The position numbers and the translations under genes were made by a program. Positions 1-8,030 of a stretch of DNA of 24,284 bases are shown piece by piece; within the stretch, counting starts at the first letter, position 1; every line of letters begins with the position of its first letter. The notes under the pieces were generated by a model. The model had not been told where the DNA came from. It ran no database searches and saw only the letters and a list, made by a program, of their open reading frames with translations. The stretch covers positions 1-24,284 of the forward strand of contig ONIK01000020.1 in assembly GCA_900317865.1 (NCBI GenBank). Reading direction: 5' to 3'. The DNA is from an uncultured Methanobrevibacter sp. (lineage in GTDB: Archaea; Methanobacteriota; Methanobacteria; Methanobacteriales; Methanobacteriaceae).

Positions 1-549
1 TTATTCCCGGATTACGAAGTATTTTATAGAAAGGATTGCTTAGATTTAAATAATTTTGATAGTGAAACATTTTTAGCTAAATATAAGTATTTTAATAGGT
101 TGAATAAAATAAACTCTACCGCAAGTTTATATATTGATAAGGGAAATGGGTTTAATGAAGATTCTAAAATATCCGTTGATTATATTCCTCAGAAAAATAA
201 CAAATTAAGTTTTGACTTGACCAAATTTTCAAATATTGTCAGTATTCGTTTTGATCCTTTAGAAGGTTCATTTATCAAATCTAAAATAAATAATATTGCA
301 GTTACTGATGCAAATTGCGATAATTCAATTAATGATGATTATCAGATATTTTTGAATTTGGATCCCAATTATATTTTTAGCGCTGACCTAAATGGAGAGT
401 TAATAATAGATTTTGATTTGGAATTCATAAACGACGATGAATTAGCCAGTCTTTTTGTTGAGAAAAATGCTATTATTGCTGAAAAAAACAATATTATAAA
501 TGAGATTAATCATAAAGATAAAAAAGGTAGATTTAATTTTTTTAAGTAG
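1..549 (+). CDS. C-terminal part of a probable glycosyltransferase or glycan-associated protein (5' end outside window)
   Basis: The reading frame is open from base 1 to a TAG at 547-549, so the gene starts upstream of the window. A TTG at 100 could be read as a start, but the frame continues without a stop to the left edge. The visible 182 residues are mostly beta-strand-like and include an IRFDPLEG motif. I know this type of motif from beta-sandwich domains attached to bacterial and archaeal glycosyltransferases and related glycan enzymes. The tail (from about 428) is a short coiled-coil stretch rich in E, K, N and I (EKNAIIAEKNNIINEI) ending in a basic segment. The next gene begins 7 bases downstream, so it is probably the upstream member of the same operon. 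The catalytic domain, if there is one, is not visible, so the enzyme class is unknown. Confidence 0.7.
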   Translation, partial: LFPDYEVFYRKDCLDLNNFDSETFLAKYKYFNRLNKINSTASLYIDKGNGFNEDSKISVDYIPQKNNKLSFDLTKFSNIVSIRFDPLEGSFIKSKINNIAVTDANCDNSINDDYQIFLNLDPNYIFSADLNGELIIDFDLEFINDDELASLFVEKNAIIAEKNNIINEINHKDKKGRFNFFK

Positions 550-556
550 GGAAACT

Positions 557-2092
557 ATGGTAACTTTCAACGATTTCTTAATAAAATCAAAATTTAATAT
601 GAAAAAAGCTAAGCTTTATCAGGAAAGCTATTATAAGATAATGGAATCTGGTTTATTTGATAAGAATTATTATATTAATGCTTATCCTCATATTAAAAAA
701 TCAGGAATGGATCCTTTAGTTCATTATTTATTTTATGGAGCTAGAGAACATAAACGCCCTTCTCCAACATTTAATCTTAAAAGATACTTACGGGAATATC
801 CGGAAATCGAAAAGAATAATTTAAATCCTTTAATACATTATATTGATAATAACAATACTGGATTTACTTTGGATAAAAGTCCTTTTGAGTTAAGAAGGGA
901 AAAAATCATTGATACAAATAAAATGTTTTTATCCAACTATGAATTTGAAAGTGAACCCTTAGTTTCAATTATTATTCTTAATAGAAATGGTCTTGAACAT
1001 TTACAAAGATTATTCGATAATTTTGATGAAAAAACAAATTATTCCAACTATGAAATAATTGTTGTTGACAATGCATCATCTGATGAGTCTGTTAGTTTTT
1101 TAAAGAGTTTAAACTTACCTATTACCCTAATTGAAAATTCTGAAAATGTTAGTTTTTCTAAAGGTAATAATGATGCTGCAAATATTGCAAACGGTGATTA
1201 TTTACTTTTATTAAATAACGATATTGAGCCTACATATGGTTGGTTGAATGAAATGGTAGGATGTATGTTAAATAATGAAAATGTAGGTTCTGTTGGAGCC
1301 AAATTAATATTTCCATATTATGAAGACATGAAAAATCAAGGCAAATCCTACTGTATTCAACATGCAGGCGTAAAATTTAGAGAAGAAAGAACTCCTTATA
1401 TTTATGGTCCTTATCATGAAAACATGTTCTCTACATTAATATTTTCATCTGATGTTAATCATCAAAAAGAAGTCATATCCAATACTGCAGCTTGTCTTTT
1501 AGTTCCAAAAGACCTTTATTTTGAGTTTGGCGGTTTAGATGAGACTTATTTCTATGGGTATGAGGACATTGATTTTGCATTAAAGTTATATCAAAATAAT
1601 TATAAATCAATTTTCAATCCTTTCGCTTTATTATTCCATCATGAGTCAGCTACTCGTGTTGAAGATGAAGACAAGAAAAATCAACTTAATTATGAAAATA
1701 TCATGTATTTTTTAAGTAAATGGGGTGATTTACTTTTTAAAAAGTTATTGGTTGATAAAATTGAACAAAATCATTTTTTCACTGATAAAAAAATTGATAT
1801 TTCAATTATTTCAAAAAATGATGAATTTATTTCTAATCTGGTAAAAGATTTAAATAATATGGATTTCAATGTTAAAATAATTCCAAATTTAAATAATTTT
1901 GATATTGGTGAGGATTGTGATATTTTAATATCCAATGATAAGAATTATGATGTTGATAAAATCGTTTCAAGATTAAATTTAATTAAGGTTTTAATTTCTA
2001 GTGAAAATGATTCTCGCTATGATATTTGTTTAGATAAATGCGAAAATTATTCTGATAAATTAATGGATATAATCAAAGAAGAGTATTTGTGA
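557..2092 (+). CDS. GT2 family glycosyltransferase with N-terminal DPLxHY repeats
   Basis: A 511-residue GT-A enzyme that should transfer a sugar from a nucleotide sugar to a growing surface glycan at the inner membrane face. Residues about 33-100 hold two short repeats (MDPLVHYLFYG and NPLIHYI). The GT2 domain runs from about 134 to 360: the nucleotide-binding start VSIIILNRNG, VVDNASSDES, the metal-site variant NND at 220-222, and the acceptor-side motif YGYEDIDF followed by HHES. This is the rhamnosyltransferase-like branch of GT2. Residues about 384-511 form an alternating alpha/beta domain I do not recognise. The start is the ATG at 557, 7 bases after the previous stop; the frame is also open to 500, but that would overlap the upstream gene by 50 bases. 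The paralogue at 9096-10688 is about 85% identical over the first half of the GT domain. Donor and acceptor are unknown. Confidence 0.88.
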   Translation: MVTFNDFLIKSKFNMKKAKLYQESYYKIMESGLFDKNYYINAYPHIKKSGMDPLVHYLFYGAREHKRPSPTFNLKRYLREYPEIEKNNLNPLIHYIDNNNTGFTLDKSPFELRREKIIDTNKMFLSNYEFESEPLVSIIILNRNGLEHLQRLFDNFDEKTNYSNYEIIVVDNASSDESVSFLKSLNLPITLIENSENVSFSKGNNDAANIANGDYLLLLNNDIEPTYGWLNEMVGCMLNNENVGSVGAKLIFPYYEDMKNQGKSYCIQHAGVKFREERTPYIYGPYHENMFSTLIFSSDVNHQKEVISNTAACLLVPKDLYFEFGGLDETYFYGYEDIDFALKLYQNNYKSIFNPFALLFHHESATRVEDEDKKNQLNYENIMYFLSKWGDLLFKKLLVDKIEQNHFFTDKKIDISIISKNDEFISNLVKDLNNMDFNVKIIPNLNNFDIGEDCDILISNDKNYDVDKIVSRLNLIKVLISSENDSRYDICLDKCENYSDKLMDIIKEEYL

Positions 2093-2096
2093 TATT

Positions 2097-4667
2097 ATGG
2101 GATATGATGAGATTTATGAAACATATTTGGAAGTTTCAAAAAAGCATGTTGATAGACCATTATTCGATCATTCAACTGATTCTTGTGAAGAAACAATTGA
2201 AGATATTAAAAATAATAAAATAGCTATTTATACAGCTTTTACTGGTGATTATGATACATTAAAACATCCTGAAGTCATTGATGATAATTGTGATTATATT
2301 TGTTTTACTGATAATGCTGAGTTAACATCAGATTTATGGAAAATCATCCCAATGGAAGAATCAATATTGGATAATAATAGAAAAGCCAAACAGTATAAGT
2401 TACTTCCTCATAAATACTTAAAAGATTATAAATACAGTTTTTGGCTGGATGGAACTTTTAAAATTAAAGGCAGCATTCGTGAATACATTTATAATAATAT
2501 TCGAGCTAATTCTAAAATGCTGGTTGTTGTTCATACAGAAAGGGATTGTGTTTATGAGGAATATGATGCTTCCAAAATCATTCCACGCTATCCAAGGGCG
2601 GTTATGGAAGAACAAGTTGAATTTTACCGTTCACAAGGATTTCCTGAACACTATGGTTTAGGTGTTATGGGTGCACTTTTTAGACAACACAACCATCCTG
2701 ACGTAATTAGAGTAATGGAAGATTGGTGGGATGAAAATATTAAATATACCAATCAGGATCAGCTTAGTTATGCATATGTATGTTGGAAAAATGATTTCCA
2801 TCCCTCTGTAAGCCGTGTTTATTATTGGGATAATGAATACTGGGCCAAGGAAGAGGGTGAGTATCACCATAAAGTTATTTTTACAACCCCTATTACAAGT
2901 GATAACTTAAGAGCCAAAATAGGTGTTGAAGTAGAAAATATGGAAATCGGAGATACTATTGACCTGTCCCGTGAAGAATTATATTTGCTTGTAAATGATG
3001 TAAAAGGATTAGCCGGATATAGAATTGATACTGCCGGTCGTGTTGGTTTTTTACACAATGAGTATAATGAGTTTATGAATTCTAATTCTTTAAAATTAAC
3101 GAAACCTTTAAGGGCTGCAGGCAGTTTGGCTCGTAAGGTTAAACATAATAAAGTAATAGAATCTATTAGAAATTCAAAAACAGGTGCTACTGAAGACATT
3201 ATGCAATATGATGCAATAAGTAATTTAGGGCTTTTGGATGAAACCAGATATGGTCAAATTCATCCATGTATTGACCCGGTATTGCATTTTATCCACGAGG
3301 GTTCAAAAACTGATTCTATTGATGAAAAACTTGAATATATAAATCCGATTTTTGATTTGTATTTCTACATAAGTGAAAATGAAATCGGAGATGAAGACCC
3401 TGTACTTCATTATGTTACAAAAGGTTTTAATGAAGGATTAAGTTTTAACAGAAAGTATCCTAATTTTATAAGAAATTTAAATGATAATATTAATGTGCAG
3501 TTAGATAATTTTGCTAATAAGCGCATTAAAAAAGAATTGAATTCTAATCATTATATAACAGATTCTAAAGTATTAATCGATTATATTGTTACTCAAAAGA
3601 AATTCAAAACAAATACTATTAAAGTAGGAGTTTTTTTAGAAGATAATTATGATAATATGAATGCATGTCCATATATAAGAATTCATGCTCCATTTTTCAA
3701 ATTATCTGAAGATGGAAATTATCATTTCTTTATTTATGGTCAGGAAATAATGCCTCTTCTGGATATTGAAAACATGATTAATTCACATATCTTCGATGTT
3801 ATTGTTATTCAGAGAGTAAACCCTTATTCCAATATAATTTTGAAGAAAGCAAAAAGACATAATATTAAAGTAGTTTATGAGACTGATGATGATTTCCTTG
3901 ATATTAATCCGGCCAATCCATCATATAACTATATTTTGGGTAATTTTGATAATATTAAAAAGCTTGTAAACAATGTAGACCAAATTACTGTCTCTACTAA
4001 TGAATTAAAAAGTCGTTTTGATAAACTGGACATAGATAATGTTGAAGTTATTAAAAATTATTATGTAAATAACTGTTTGCCATTGAAACCATTTACATTT
4101 AGAGGAAATGACATTGTTAAAATCGGTTATTTCGGAACGTTAACTCACCAAAATGACTTGGAATTAATTCATAATGTTATTTTAAGGCTAAAGGATATTT
4201 TCTCTAAGAAGGGAATAACAGTTATTTTTGAAATTGCCGGTGCTTCAATTGATGAGACTAGTGACTGGTTTAATATAGTTAAAATACCTTATTATCCGAT
4301 GTCATTGCCTACTTTTTATGATTGGTTAGGAAAACACTCTAATTGGGACATAGGTATTATTCCATTAGTTAACACGGATTTTAATAAGTGTAAAAGTGAA
4401 CTTAAATATATAGAATTTTCAGCTTTGGGCATTCCTGTTGTTGCCAGCGATATGAATGTCTATAATGAAGCCATTAATGATGGTGTAACTGGATTTTTAG
4501 CTAATACGGAAGATGAATGGGTAAATAAGTTATCTTTATTAATTGAAGATCCTATTTTAAGAAACGGTATGGTAAATAATGCTCATGATGATATTTTAGA
4601 GAATTACAGTTTAAAATCCCGTGTCAATCAGTGGGATAATATATTTAAAAGATTATTAAAGGATTAA
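2097..4667 (+). CDS. Fusion protein: DUF616 domain, DPLxHY-type repeats and GT4 glycosyltransferase
   Basis: An 856-residue multidomain protein. Residues about 40-265 are a DUF616 domain: IYTAFTGDYD, a WLDGTFKIKG metal-site-like motif, TERDCVYEE and NQDQLSYAYVCWKND. DUF616 is a glycosyltransferase-like family; plant members such as MUCI70 act in cell-wall polysaccharide formation. A basic linker follows (about 335-365), then two repeats (IDPVLHFIHEG, EDPVLHYVTKG; about 390-450). The C-terminal 350 residues are a GT4-type GT-B domain with CPYIRIHA, VYETDDDF, IGYFGTLTH and the donor-site region CKSELKYIEFSALGIPVVAS. The ATG at 2097 is preceded by GTGAT, a partial Shine-Dalgarno site overlapping the previous stop, which suggests translational coupling. 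Separate genes at 8061 (DUF616) and 5816 (GT4) match its two halves, so both activities probably act on the same glycan. Confidence 0.88.
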   Translation: MGYDEIYETYLEVSKKHVDRPLFDHSTDSCEETIEDIKNNKIAIYTAFTGDYDTLKHPEVIDDNCDYICFTDNAELTSDLWKIIPMEESILDNNRKAKQYKLLPHKYLKDYKYSFWLDGTFKIKGSIREYIYNNIRANSKMLVVVHTERDCVYEEYDASKIIPRYPRAVMEEQVEFYRSQGFPEHYGLGVMGALFRQHNHPDVIRVMEDWWDENIKYTNQDQLSYAYVCWKNDFHPSVSRVYYWDNEYWAKEEGEYHHKVIFTTPITSDNLRAKIGVEVENMEIGDTIDLSREELYLLVNDVKGLAGYRIDTAGRVGFLHNEYNEFMNSNSLKLTKPLRAAGSLARKVKHNKVIESIRNSKTGATEDIMQYDAISNLGLLDETRYGQIHPCIDPVLHFIHEGSKTDSIDEKLEYINPIFDLYFYISENEIGDEDPVLHYVTKGFNEGLSFNRKYPNFIRNLNDNINVQLDNFANKRIKKELNSNHYITDSKVLIDYIVTQKKFKTNTIKVGVFLEDNYDNMNACPYIRIHAPFFKLSEDGNYHFFIYGQEIMPLLDIENMINSHIFDVIVIQRVNPYSNIILKKAKRHNIKVVYETDDDFLDINPANPSYNYILGNFDNIKKLVNNVDQITVSTNELKSRFDKLDIDNVEVIKNYYVNNCLPLKPFTFRGNDIVKIGYFGTLTHQNDLELIHNVILRLKDIFSKKGITVIFEIAGASIDETSDWFNIVKIPYYPMSLPTFYDWLGKHSNWDIGIIPLVNTDFNKCKSELKYIEFSALGIPVVASDMNVYNEAINDGVTGFLANTEDEWVNKLSLLIEDPILRNGMVNNAHDDILENYSLKSRVNQWDNIFKRLLKD

Positions 4668-5768
4668 TTATCTTAATCTTTCTTTTATATTATTTATTTT
4701 ATATTTAATCCATCCTTTTGTAGTTTGCAGTGTTGCAACTTTCTCGGTTTTTTGATTAAGTTCAACTTCAAGATTCTGTATTCTATTTCTGAATAATTTG
4801 TAGTCTTCCATTTGCATATATGCTTCATCTAAGTTTCCTTGTATAATCTGGTTAATAATGCTTTTAATCGCATTATTTTCTGGAAACGGTTCTACATTTT
4901 TTAATTTCTTAAACATTGGAACGGATTTTTCAACTAATGTTTTTTTATCCTCCAAATCAATAGTTTCACTCAATGCAACGTCACTGAGCCAGACAGATAA
5001 ATGCTGATTGAAAATGGTATCATAGTATTTGCAAGCATTATTCTTTTCTAAAACATCCTCTGTGTATGAATAACCATCTATCAATCCATTTAAATAATGC
5101 ATTCCTTTTGATAAACTTGTTGATGAGTTGTCTCCAGTTCTCAATCTAAAATTGTAAACTATGTCATTAATAAATATAATTTTATCGGCATTAATGAATG
5201 CATCCACCATAAAAGTTAAATCTTCTGCAAAAACCCCTTCCGGAAATGATATTTCATGTTCAAGCAGAAATTCTTTTGGAAATATCATCCTCCACACATT
5301 ATTTATTGAGAAAAATAGTAGGTTTTCATCAATTGAATTTAAAACAACATCTTCAGTTATCCAATCTTCGGTTACAAAGTAATTATCACCAAAAGTCTGG
5401 AATTTTCCAATAGCAATATCTGTATTATTGCTTGTAATTGCATTATATAACTTTTCTACAGTGTCTGGAAGATAATTGTCGTCATGGTCTAAAAACATTA
5501 TGTAGTCAGATTCACTGTTAGCTATTCCAATATTTCTTGCTCTTCCAGGAGTCCCGGTTTTTTTACAGGATTCATAAGTTTTAATATTTTCATATTCAGA
5601 GCAATATTTGTTTATTAGCTCTTGTGTTGAGTCTGTTGAATAATCGTCAATGATTATCACTTCAATATTTTCAAATCCTATACTTTGGGCTTTAATTGAA
5701 TCGATTGTTGAGTCTAAAAATTCAACACTATTGTATGATGGAATAATAACAGTTACTTTATATGACAT
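4668..5768 (-). CDS. GT2 family glycosyltransferase of the DHDD type (inverted gene)
   Basis: A 366-residue GT2 enzyme encoded opposite to the rest of the cluster. The N-terminal domain shows VIIPSYNS, IDDYSTDST, GTPGRARNIG, the metal motif DHDD at residues 94-97 and the catalytic-base region FAED at about 180-183. It is a paralogue of the proteins at 12263 and 13314: all share QS(I/L)GFENIEV near residue 30 and GxPGxxRNxG. This subtype resembles the GT2 domain found at the N-terminus of TagF-like glycerophosphotransferases. The last 50 residues are a coiled coil (NLEVELNQKTEKVATLQ) followed by a basic tail with a Trp (GWIKYKINNIKERLR). The stop codon directly abuts the stop of the gene on the other strand. 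The start lacks a Shine-Dalgarno site, and a TATA-like box lies about 27 bases upstream, so the mRNA may be leaderless. Confidence 0.87.
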   Translation of the reverse strand: MSYKVTVIIPSYNSVEFLDSTIDSIKAQSIGFENIEVIIIDDYSTDSTQELINKYCSEYENIKTYESCKKTGTPGRARNIGIANSESDYIMFLDHDDNYLPDTVEKLYNAITSNNTDIAIGKFQTFGDNYFVTEDWITEDVVLNSIDENLLFFSINNVWRMIFPKEFLLEHEISFPEGVFAEDLTFMVDAFINADKIIFINDIVYNFRLRTGDNSSTSLSKGMHYLNGLIDGYSYTEDVLEKNNACKYYDTIFNQHLSVWLSDVALSETIDLEDKKTLVEKSVPMFKKLKNVEPFPENNAIKSIINQIIQGNLDEAYMQMEDYKLFRNRIQNLEVELNQKTEKVATLQTTKGWIKYKINNIKERLR

Positions 5769-5788
5769 AAATTTATTTTTATGTTAAA

Positions 5789-5800
5789 TATTATATATAA
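5789..5800 (-). promoter_or_regulatory. TATA-like box for the divergent genes, probably serving the minus-strand GT2 gene
   Basis: The 47-base divergent intergenic region contains the palindromic TATA-like stretch TTATATATAA at 5791-5800. Its centre is about 27 bases from the minus-strand start codon at 5768, the usual archaeal TATA-to-initiation distance, which would place transcription initiation at the ATG itself. For the plus-strand gene at 5816 it lies too close (about 20 bases); that gene may instead use the weaker ATTTATTTTTA at 5770-5780, which would leave its GAGATGA ribosome site (5805-5811) in the transcript. Assigned by eye only. Confidence 0.4.
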
Positions 5801-5815
5801 TTAAGAGATGAAATA

Positions 5816-7342
5816 ATGTTTTTTTCTAAATCAATTAAAAAAAATCCTAAGGCTTATATAGCATTTAAATCTAAAGGAAATCCTCAAAAAATTTCTAAAT
5901 ATCAGGATGCATACTCTCGCATTAAGAGTTTGGCTATTATCGATGAAAATAAATATTTGGAAGTTCATAATAACTTAAATGATTTAGATTATATTCTTCA
6001 TTATTTATATTATGGCATTAATGATTCTCTTGAAGTTCAACAGTACTATACCAGTGATATTTTTAACTTAGAATTCTATAAAAATACTTATGGTGCTGAT
6101 AATCCTATTTTGGATTATGTTTTAGAGGGTTTTTATAAAAAAAATCAGGTTAATATCCTAGATAATAATTATATTAATACACTTGAAATGGACCTCTATA
6201 ATCAATATTTTTCAAATGAAAAATCAACTGTTGAAAATATTGTTTCTAATTCTTATTATATTCGTGATAAAAGAACTTTAATTCCATATATTCAACGTGA
6301 AAATCCTATTGAACTCGATACAATTCGTGTAGGAGTTTTTACAAATGATCCATTTGAGAATTTAGCTCCATGTCCATATATAAGATTGCATGCTTTATTT
6401 TCAAAATTGTCTGAAAGTAAAAAATTTACTTTCTTTATGTATGGTATGGATAGTTTTGTAATGATGGATATTGATAATATTTTAAGATGTAAGCTATTTG
6501 ATGTGGTTGTTGTTCAAAGAATTCTTCCTTTTTTGGATGTTTTACGTAAAAAGTGTAATAAATATGGCATTAAATTAGTTTATGAGACTGATGATGATTT
6601 ATTGGGTGTTGAACCTAATAGTCCTTCATATGAATATGTAAATAGAGTTTCAGATTCTATAAAAAATTTCATAGATGCCAGTGAAGTTATTACAGTTACA
6701 ACACCAACTTTAGCATCTAAATTTGATGAAAATAAAACAGTTATTATCTCAAATTATTATGTTGATTCCGTTTTTGATATTAAGGAAGACATTAAGACTG
6801 AAGGAAAACTTAAATTAGGTTATTATGGGACGTTAACTCATTCAAAGGATTTATTTTTAATAAAAAATGTTATTCTAAAATTAAAAGAGAAATATGATTT
6901 TGATTTTGAAGTTATTGGCGGGTTTAATGCTTCGGATAATGTAGATGAAAGTTGGTTTAAAGCAGTTGAACTGCCTCCCGACAATATGAATTTTGAAAAA
7001 TTCATGGGTTGGCTATCCAAAACAATTGATTGGGACATTGCTCTTGTTCCTCTTGAAGATTCACCATTTAATCAGTGTAAAAGTGAGTTAAAATTCATTG
7101 AATTAGCTGTTTTAGGACTTCCTGGTGTTTATTCTGACATGTGTGTTTATAATAATGTTGTTACAGATGGAATTGACGGTTTTTTAGCTGCTAATGATGA
7201 TGAATGGATAAAAAAAATTGAAATGCTTATTTTGGATAATGATTTGAGGAAAAATATGAGAAATAATGCTTTAAATAAAGTTTTAAGGGATTATTTAATA
7301 GAAGATAGGATACGGATATGGGAAAAAATATTGATTCAATAG
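5816..7342 (+). CDS. GT4 family glycosyltransferase with degenerate N-terminal repeats
   Basis: A 508-residue protein that matches the C-terminal half of the fusion protein at 2097-4667. Residues about 55-110 carry two degenerate repeats (YILHYLYYG, NPILDYVLEG). From about residue 165 the GT-B fold follows: IRVGVFTND, CPYIRLHALFSKLS, VVQRILPF, VYETDDDLL, LGYYGTLTHSKD, and the donor-site segment CKSELKFIELAVLG. It should transfer a sugar from a nucleotide sugar to a lipid-linked or growing glycan in the cytoplasm. It has no DUF616 domain; that domain is encoded 718 bases downstream (8061). The ATG at 5816 has a weak GAGATGA ribosome site 4 bases upstream. Two runs of eight A (5837-5844 and 6137-6144) lie in the first 110 codons. 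Confidence 0.87.
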   Translation: MFFSKSIKKNPKAYIAFKSKGNPQKISKYQDAYSRIKSLAIIDENKYLEVHNNLNDLDYILHYLYYGINDSLEVQQYYTSDIFNLEFYKNTYGADNPILDYVLEGFYKKNQVNILDNNYINTLEMDLYNQYFSNEKSTVENIVSNSYYIRDKRTLIPYIQRENPIELDTIRVGVFTNDPFENLAPCPYIRLHALFSKLSESKKFTFFMYGMDSFVMMDIDNILRCKLFDVVVVQRILPFLDVLRKKCNKYGIKLVYETDDDLLGVEPNSPSYEYVNRVSDSIKNFIDASEVITVTTPTLASKFDENKTVIISNYYVDSVFDIKEDIKTEGKLKLGYYGTLTHSKDLFLIKNVILKLKEKYDFDFEVIGGFNASDNVDESWFKAVELPPDNMNFEKFMGWLSKTIDWDIALVPLEDSPFNQCKSELKFIELAVLGLPGVYSDMCVYNNVVTDGIDGFLAANDDEWIKKIEMLILDNDLRKNMRNNALNKVLRDYLIEDRIRIWEKILIQ

Positions 7343-7347
7343 GTTAA

Positions 7348-7356
7348 TTTTATATA
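7348..7356 (+). promoter_or_regulatory. Candidate TATA box for the small membrane-protein pair
   Basis: TTTTATATA lies directly after the end of the GT4 gene, in the 93 bases before the 7436 ATG. Initiation about 26 bases on would be near 7378-7380, giving a leader of about 56 bases that contains the GGGGAT ribosome site at 7425-7430. This suggests the two small genes have their own promoter inside the cluster. No experimental support. Confidence 0.45.
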
Positions 7357-7424
7357 CATTTAAATATTAATACTATTTATTGAAAGGAATTTGTTTTCGG
7401 AACTTATTTTCCGATATATGGAAT

Positions 7425-7430
7425 GGGGAT
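7425..7430 (+). promoter_or_regulatory. Ribosome binding site that decides the start of the first small membrane protein
   Basis: GGGGAT sits 5 bases before the ATG at 7436. The in-frame TTG at 7391 and ATG at 7418 have no comparable, well-spaced site. Starting at 7436 also aligns the N-terminus with that of the paralogue at 7705. Confidence 0.55.
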
Positions 7431-7435
7431 TTAAT

Positions 7436-7702
7436 ATGTTGGAACAATATTTACCATTTGTTGGTTTGATAATATTTGGGAATATTGAGAATTTAGTACT
7501 TTCTTCTCAAGGGGTTATCGCTGGAGCTAATCCAGTTAAATTGGCTATTTTTAGTTTAATTGCAGTAGCTTTTTGGTTAACTCTAGGAACTGTTGGAACT
7601 CAAATTGCAAGACCTTATGTTTGTTTTATAGACTTTTTTGGTGGTTTAGTAATATTTATTTTAGGTTTCCAAGCTATGTATGAGGCAGTTAGGGGCGAAT
7701 AA
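7436..7702 (+). CDS. Small three-helix membrane protein, first of a homologous pair
   Basis: An 88-residue protein that is almost entirely hydrophobic, with three predicted membrane helices: about 9-27 (FVGLIIFGNIENLVLSSQG), 36-56 (IFSLIAVAFWLTLGTVGTQI) and 66-82 (FFGGLVIFILGFQAMYEA). It is clearly homologous to the next gene, sharing FGNIENL, a Q-G-V turn, NP before helix 2, a G-T-x-G-T motif ending helix 2, and FxGGLxIFILGxQAM in helix 3. I do not recognise the family with certainty. The length, three helices and glycine-rich third helix resemble one half of LysE/MntP/TerC-type exporters, which consist of two three-helix repeats. That comparison is my inference. The start was chosen at the ATG with a good ribosome site rather than the upstream TTG at 7391. 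It has no signal peptide and no catalytic motif. Confidence 0.7.
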   Translation: MLEQYLPFVGLIIFGNIENLVLSSQGVIAGANPVKLAIFSLIAVAFWLTLGTVGTQIARPYVCFIDFFGGLVIFILGFQAMYEAVRGE

Positions 7703-7704
7703 AT

Positions 7705-7986
7705 ATGTTTAAGGAGTTTAAACAATTTTTTGGCCTAATTGTTTTTGGAAACATTGAAAACCTTATTTTGGCCGCACAAGGTGTTGGCAGTGGTGTTAAT
7801 CCGATAGGTTTGGCTATTTTAAGTTTTATTGCTGTAATATGCTGGCTGTTGATTGGTACATTTGGTACTAGGATAGCTATTAAATATGCAAGATATATTA
7901 ATTTTATTGGTGGCCTTGCAATATTTATTTTAGGTATTCAGGCAATGGTAAATGCTCTACCTGAAATGTTAGCCTTTTTCCACTAA
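7705..7986 (+). CDS. Small three-helix membrane protein, second of a homologous pair
   Basis: A 93-residue hydrophobic protein, paralogous to the preceding gene and starting 2 bases after its stop, so the two are probably translated in coupled fashion and made in similar amounts. Helices are about 8-28 (FFGLIVFGNIENLILAAQG), 35-55 (GLAILSFIAVICWLLIGTFG) and 68-87 (FIGGLAIFILGIQAMVNAL). The loop between helices 2 and 3 carries R, K and R and the N-terminus carries two K, so the positive-inside rule places the N-terminus in the cytoplasm. The first protein has weaker and less clear charge bias. The conserved GNIEN in helix 1 puts a charged Glu inside the membrane segment, which would suit an ion or metabolite path. 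The pair probably forms a heterodimeric transporter or channel, but the substrate is unknown and a role in glycan export is only suggested by position. Confidence 0.7.
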   Translation: MFKEFKQFFGLIVFGNIENLILAAQGVGSGVNPIGLAILSFIAVICWLLIGTFGTRIAIKYARYINFIGGLAIFILGIQAMVNALPEMLAFFH

Positions 7987-7991
7987 TTTAA

Positions 7992-7998
7992 TTTTTTT
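7992..7998 (+). terminator. T7 tract after the small membrane-protein pair
   Basis: A run of seven T begins 6 bases after the stop codon at 7984-7986. Archaeal RNA polymerase terminates at U-rich tracts without needing a hairpin, so this could end the short two-gene transcript. Confidence 0.4.
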
Positions 7999-7999
7999 A

Positions 8000-8008
8000 G
8001 ATATATTT
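8000..8008 (+). promoter_or_regulatory. Candidate TATA box for the main glycosyltransferase operon
   Basis: GATATATTT lies 53-61 bases before the 8061 ATG. Initiation would be expected near 8030, leaving a leader of about 30 bases. It is the best candidate in the 74-base gap for driving the nine-gene run 8061-18224. An alternative AT-rich box near 8038-8046 would give initiation after the start codon and is less likely. Confidence 0.35.
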
Positions 8009-8011
8009 AAT

Positions 8012-8030
8012 TAATATCAAAAAGATATTA
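8012..8030. repeat. 7-bp perfect inverted repeat between TATA-like box and start codon
   Basis: TAATATC and GATATTA are separated by AAAAA. The element lies just downstream of the candidate TATA box and covers the expected initiation region, the typical place for an archaeal repressor operator. In DNA this AT-rich it could also be chance, and it has no GC pairs except one per arm, so it is a poor RNA hairpin. Confidence 0.35.

Noticed and set aside
500..556. Upstream extension of the first GT2 gene to the ATG at 500
   Set aside because: It would overlap the preceding gene by 50 bases and adds a stretch unlike the paralogue. The ATG at 557 lies just after the preceding stop.
2864..3199. Open frame of 111 codons on the minus strand
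   Set aside because: It lies wholly inside the DUF616-GT4 fusion gene, whose domains are clear. Its sequence shows no family features and no ribosome site.
7436..7986. Toxin-antitoxin or holin reading of the two small membrane proteins
   Set aside because: The two proteins are homologous to each other and both have three helices, whereas toxin and antitoxin differ in type. No phage genes are nearby.
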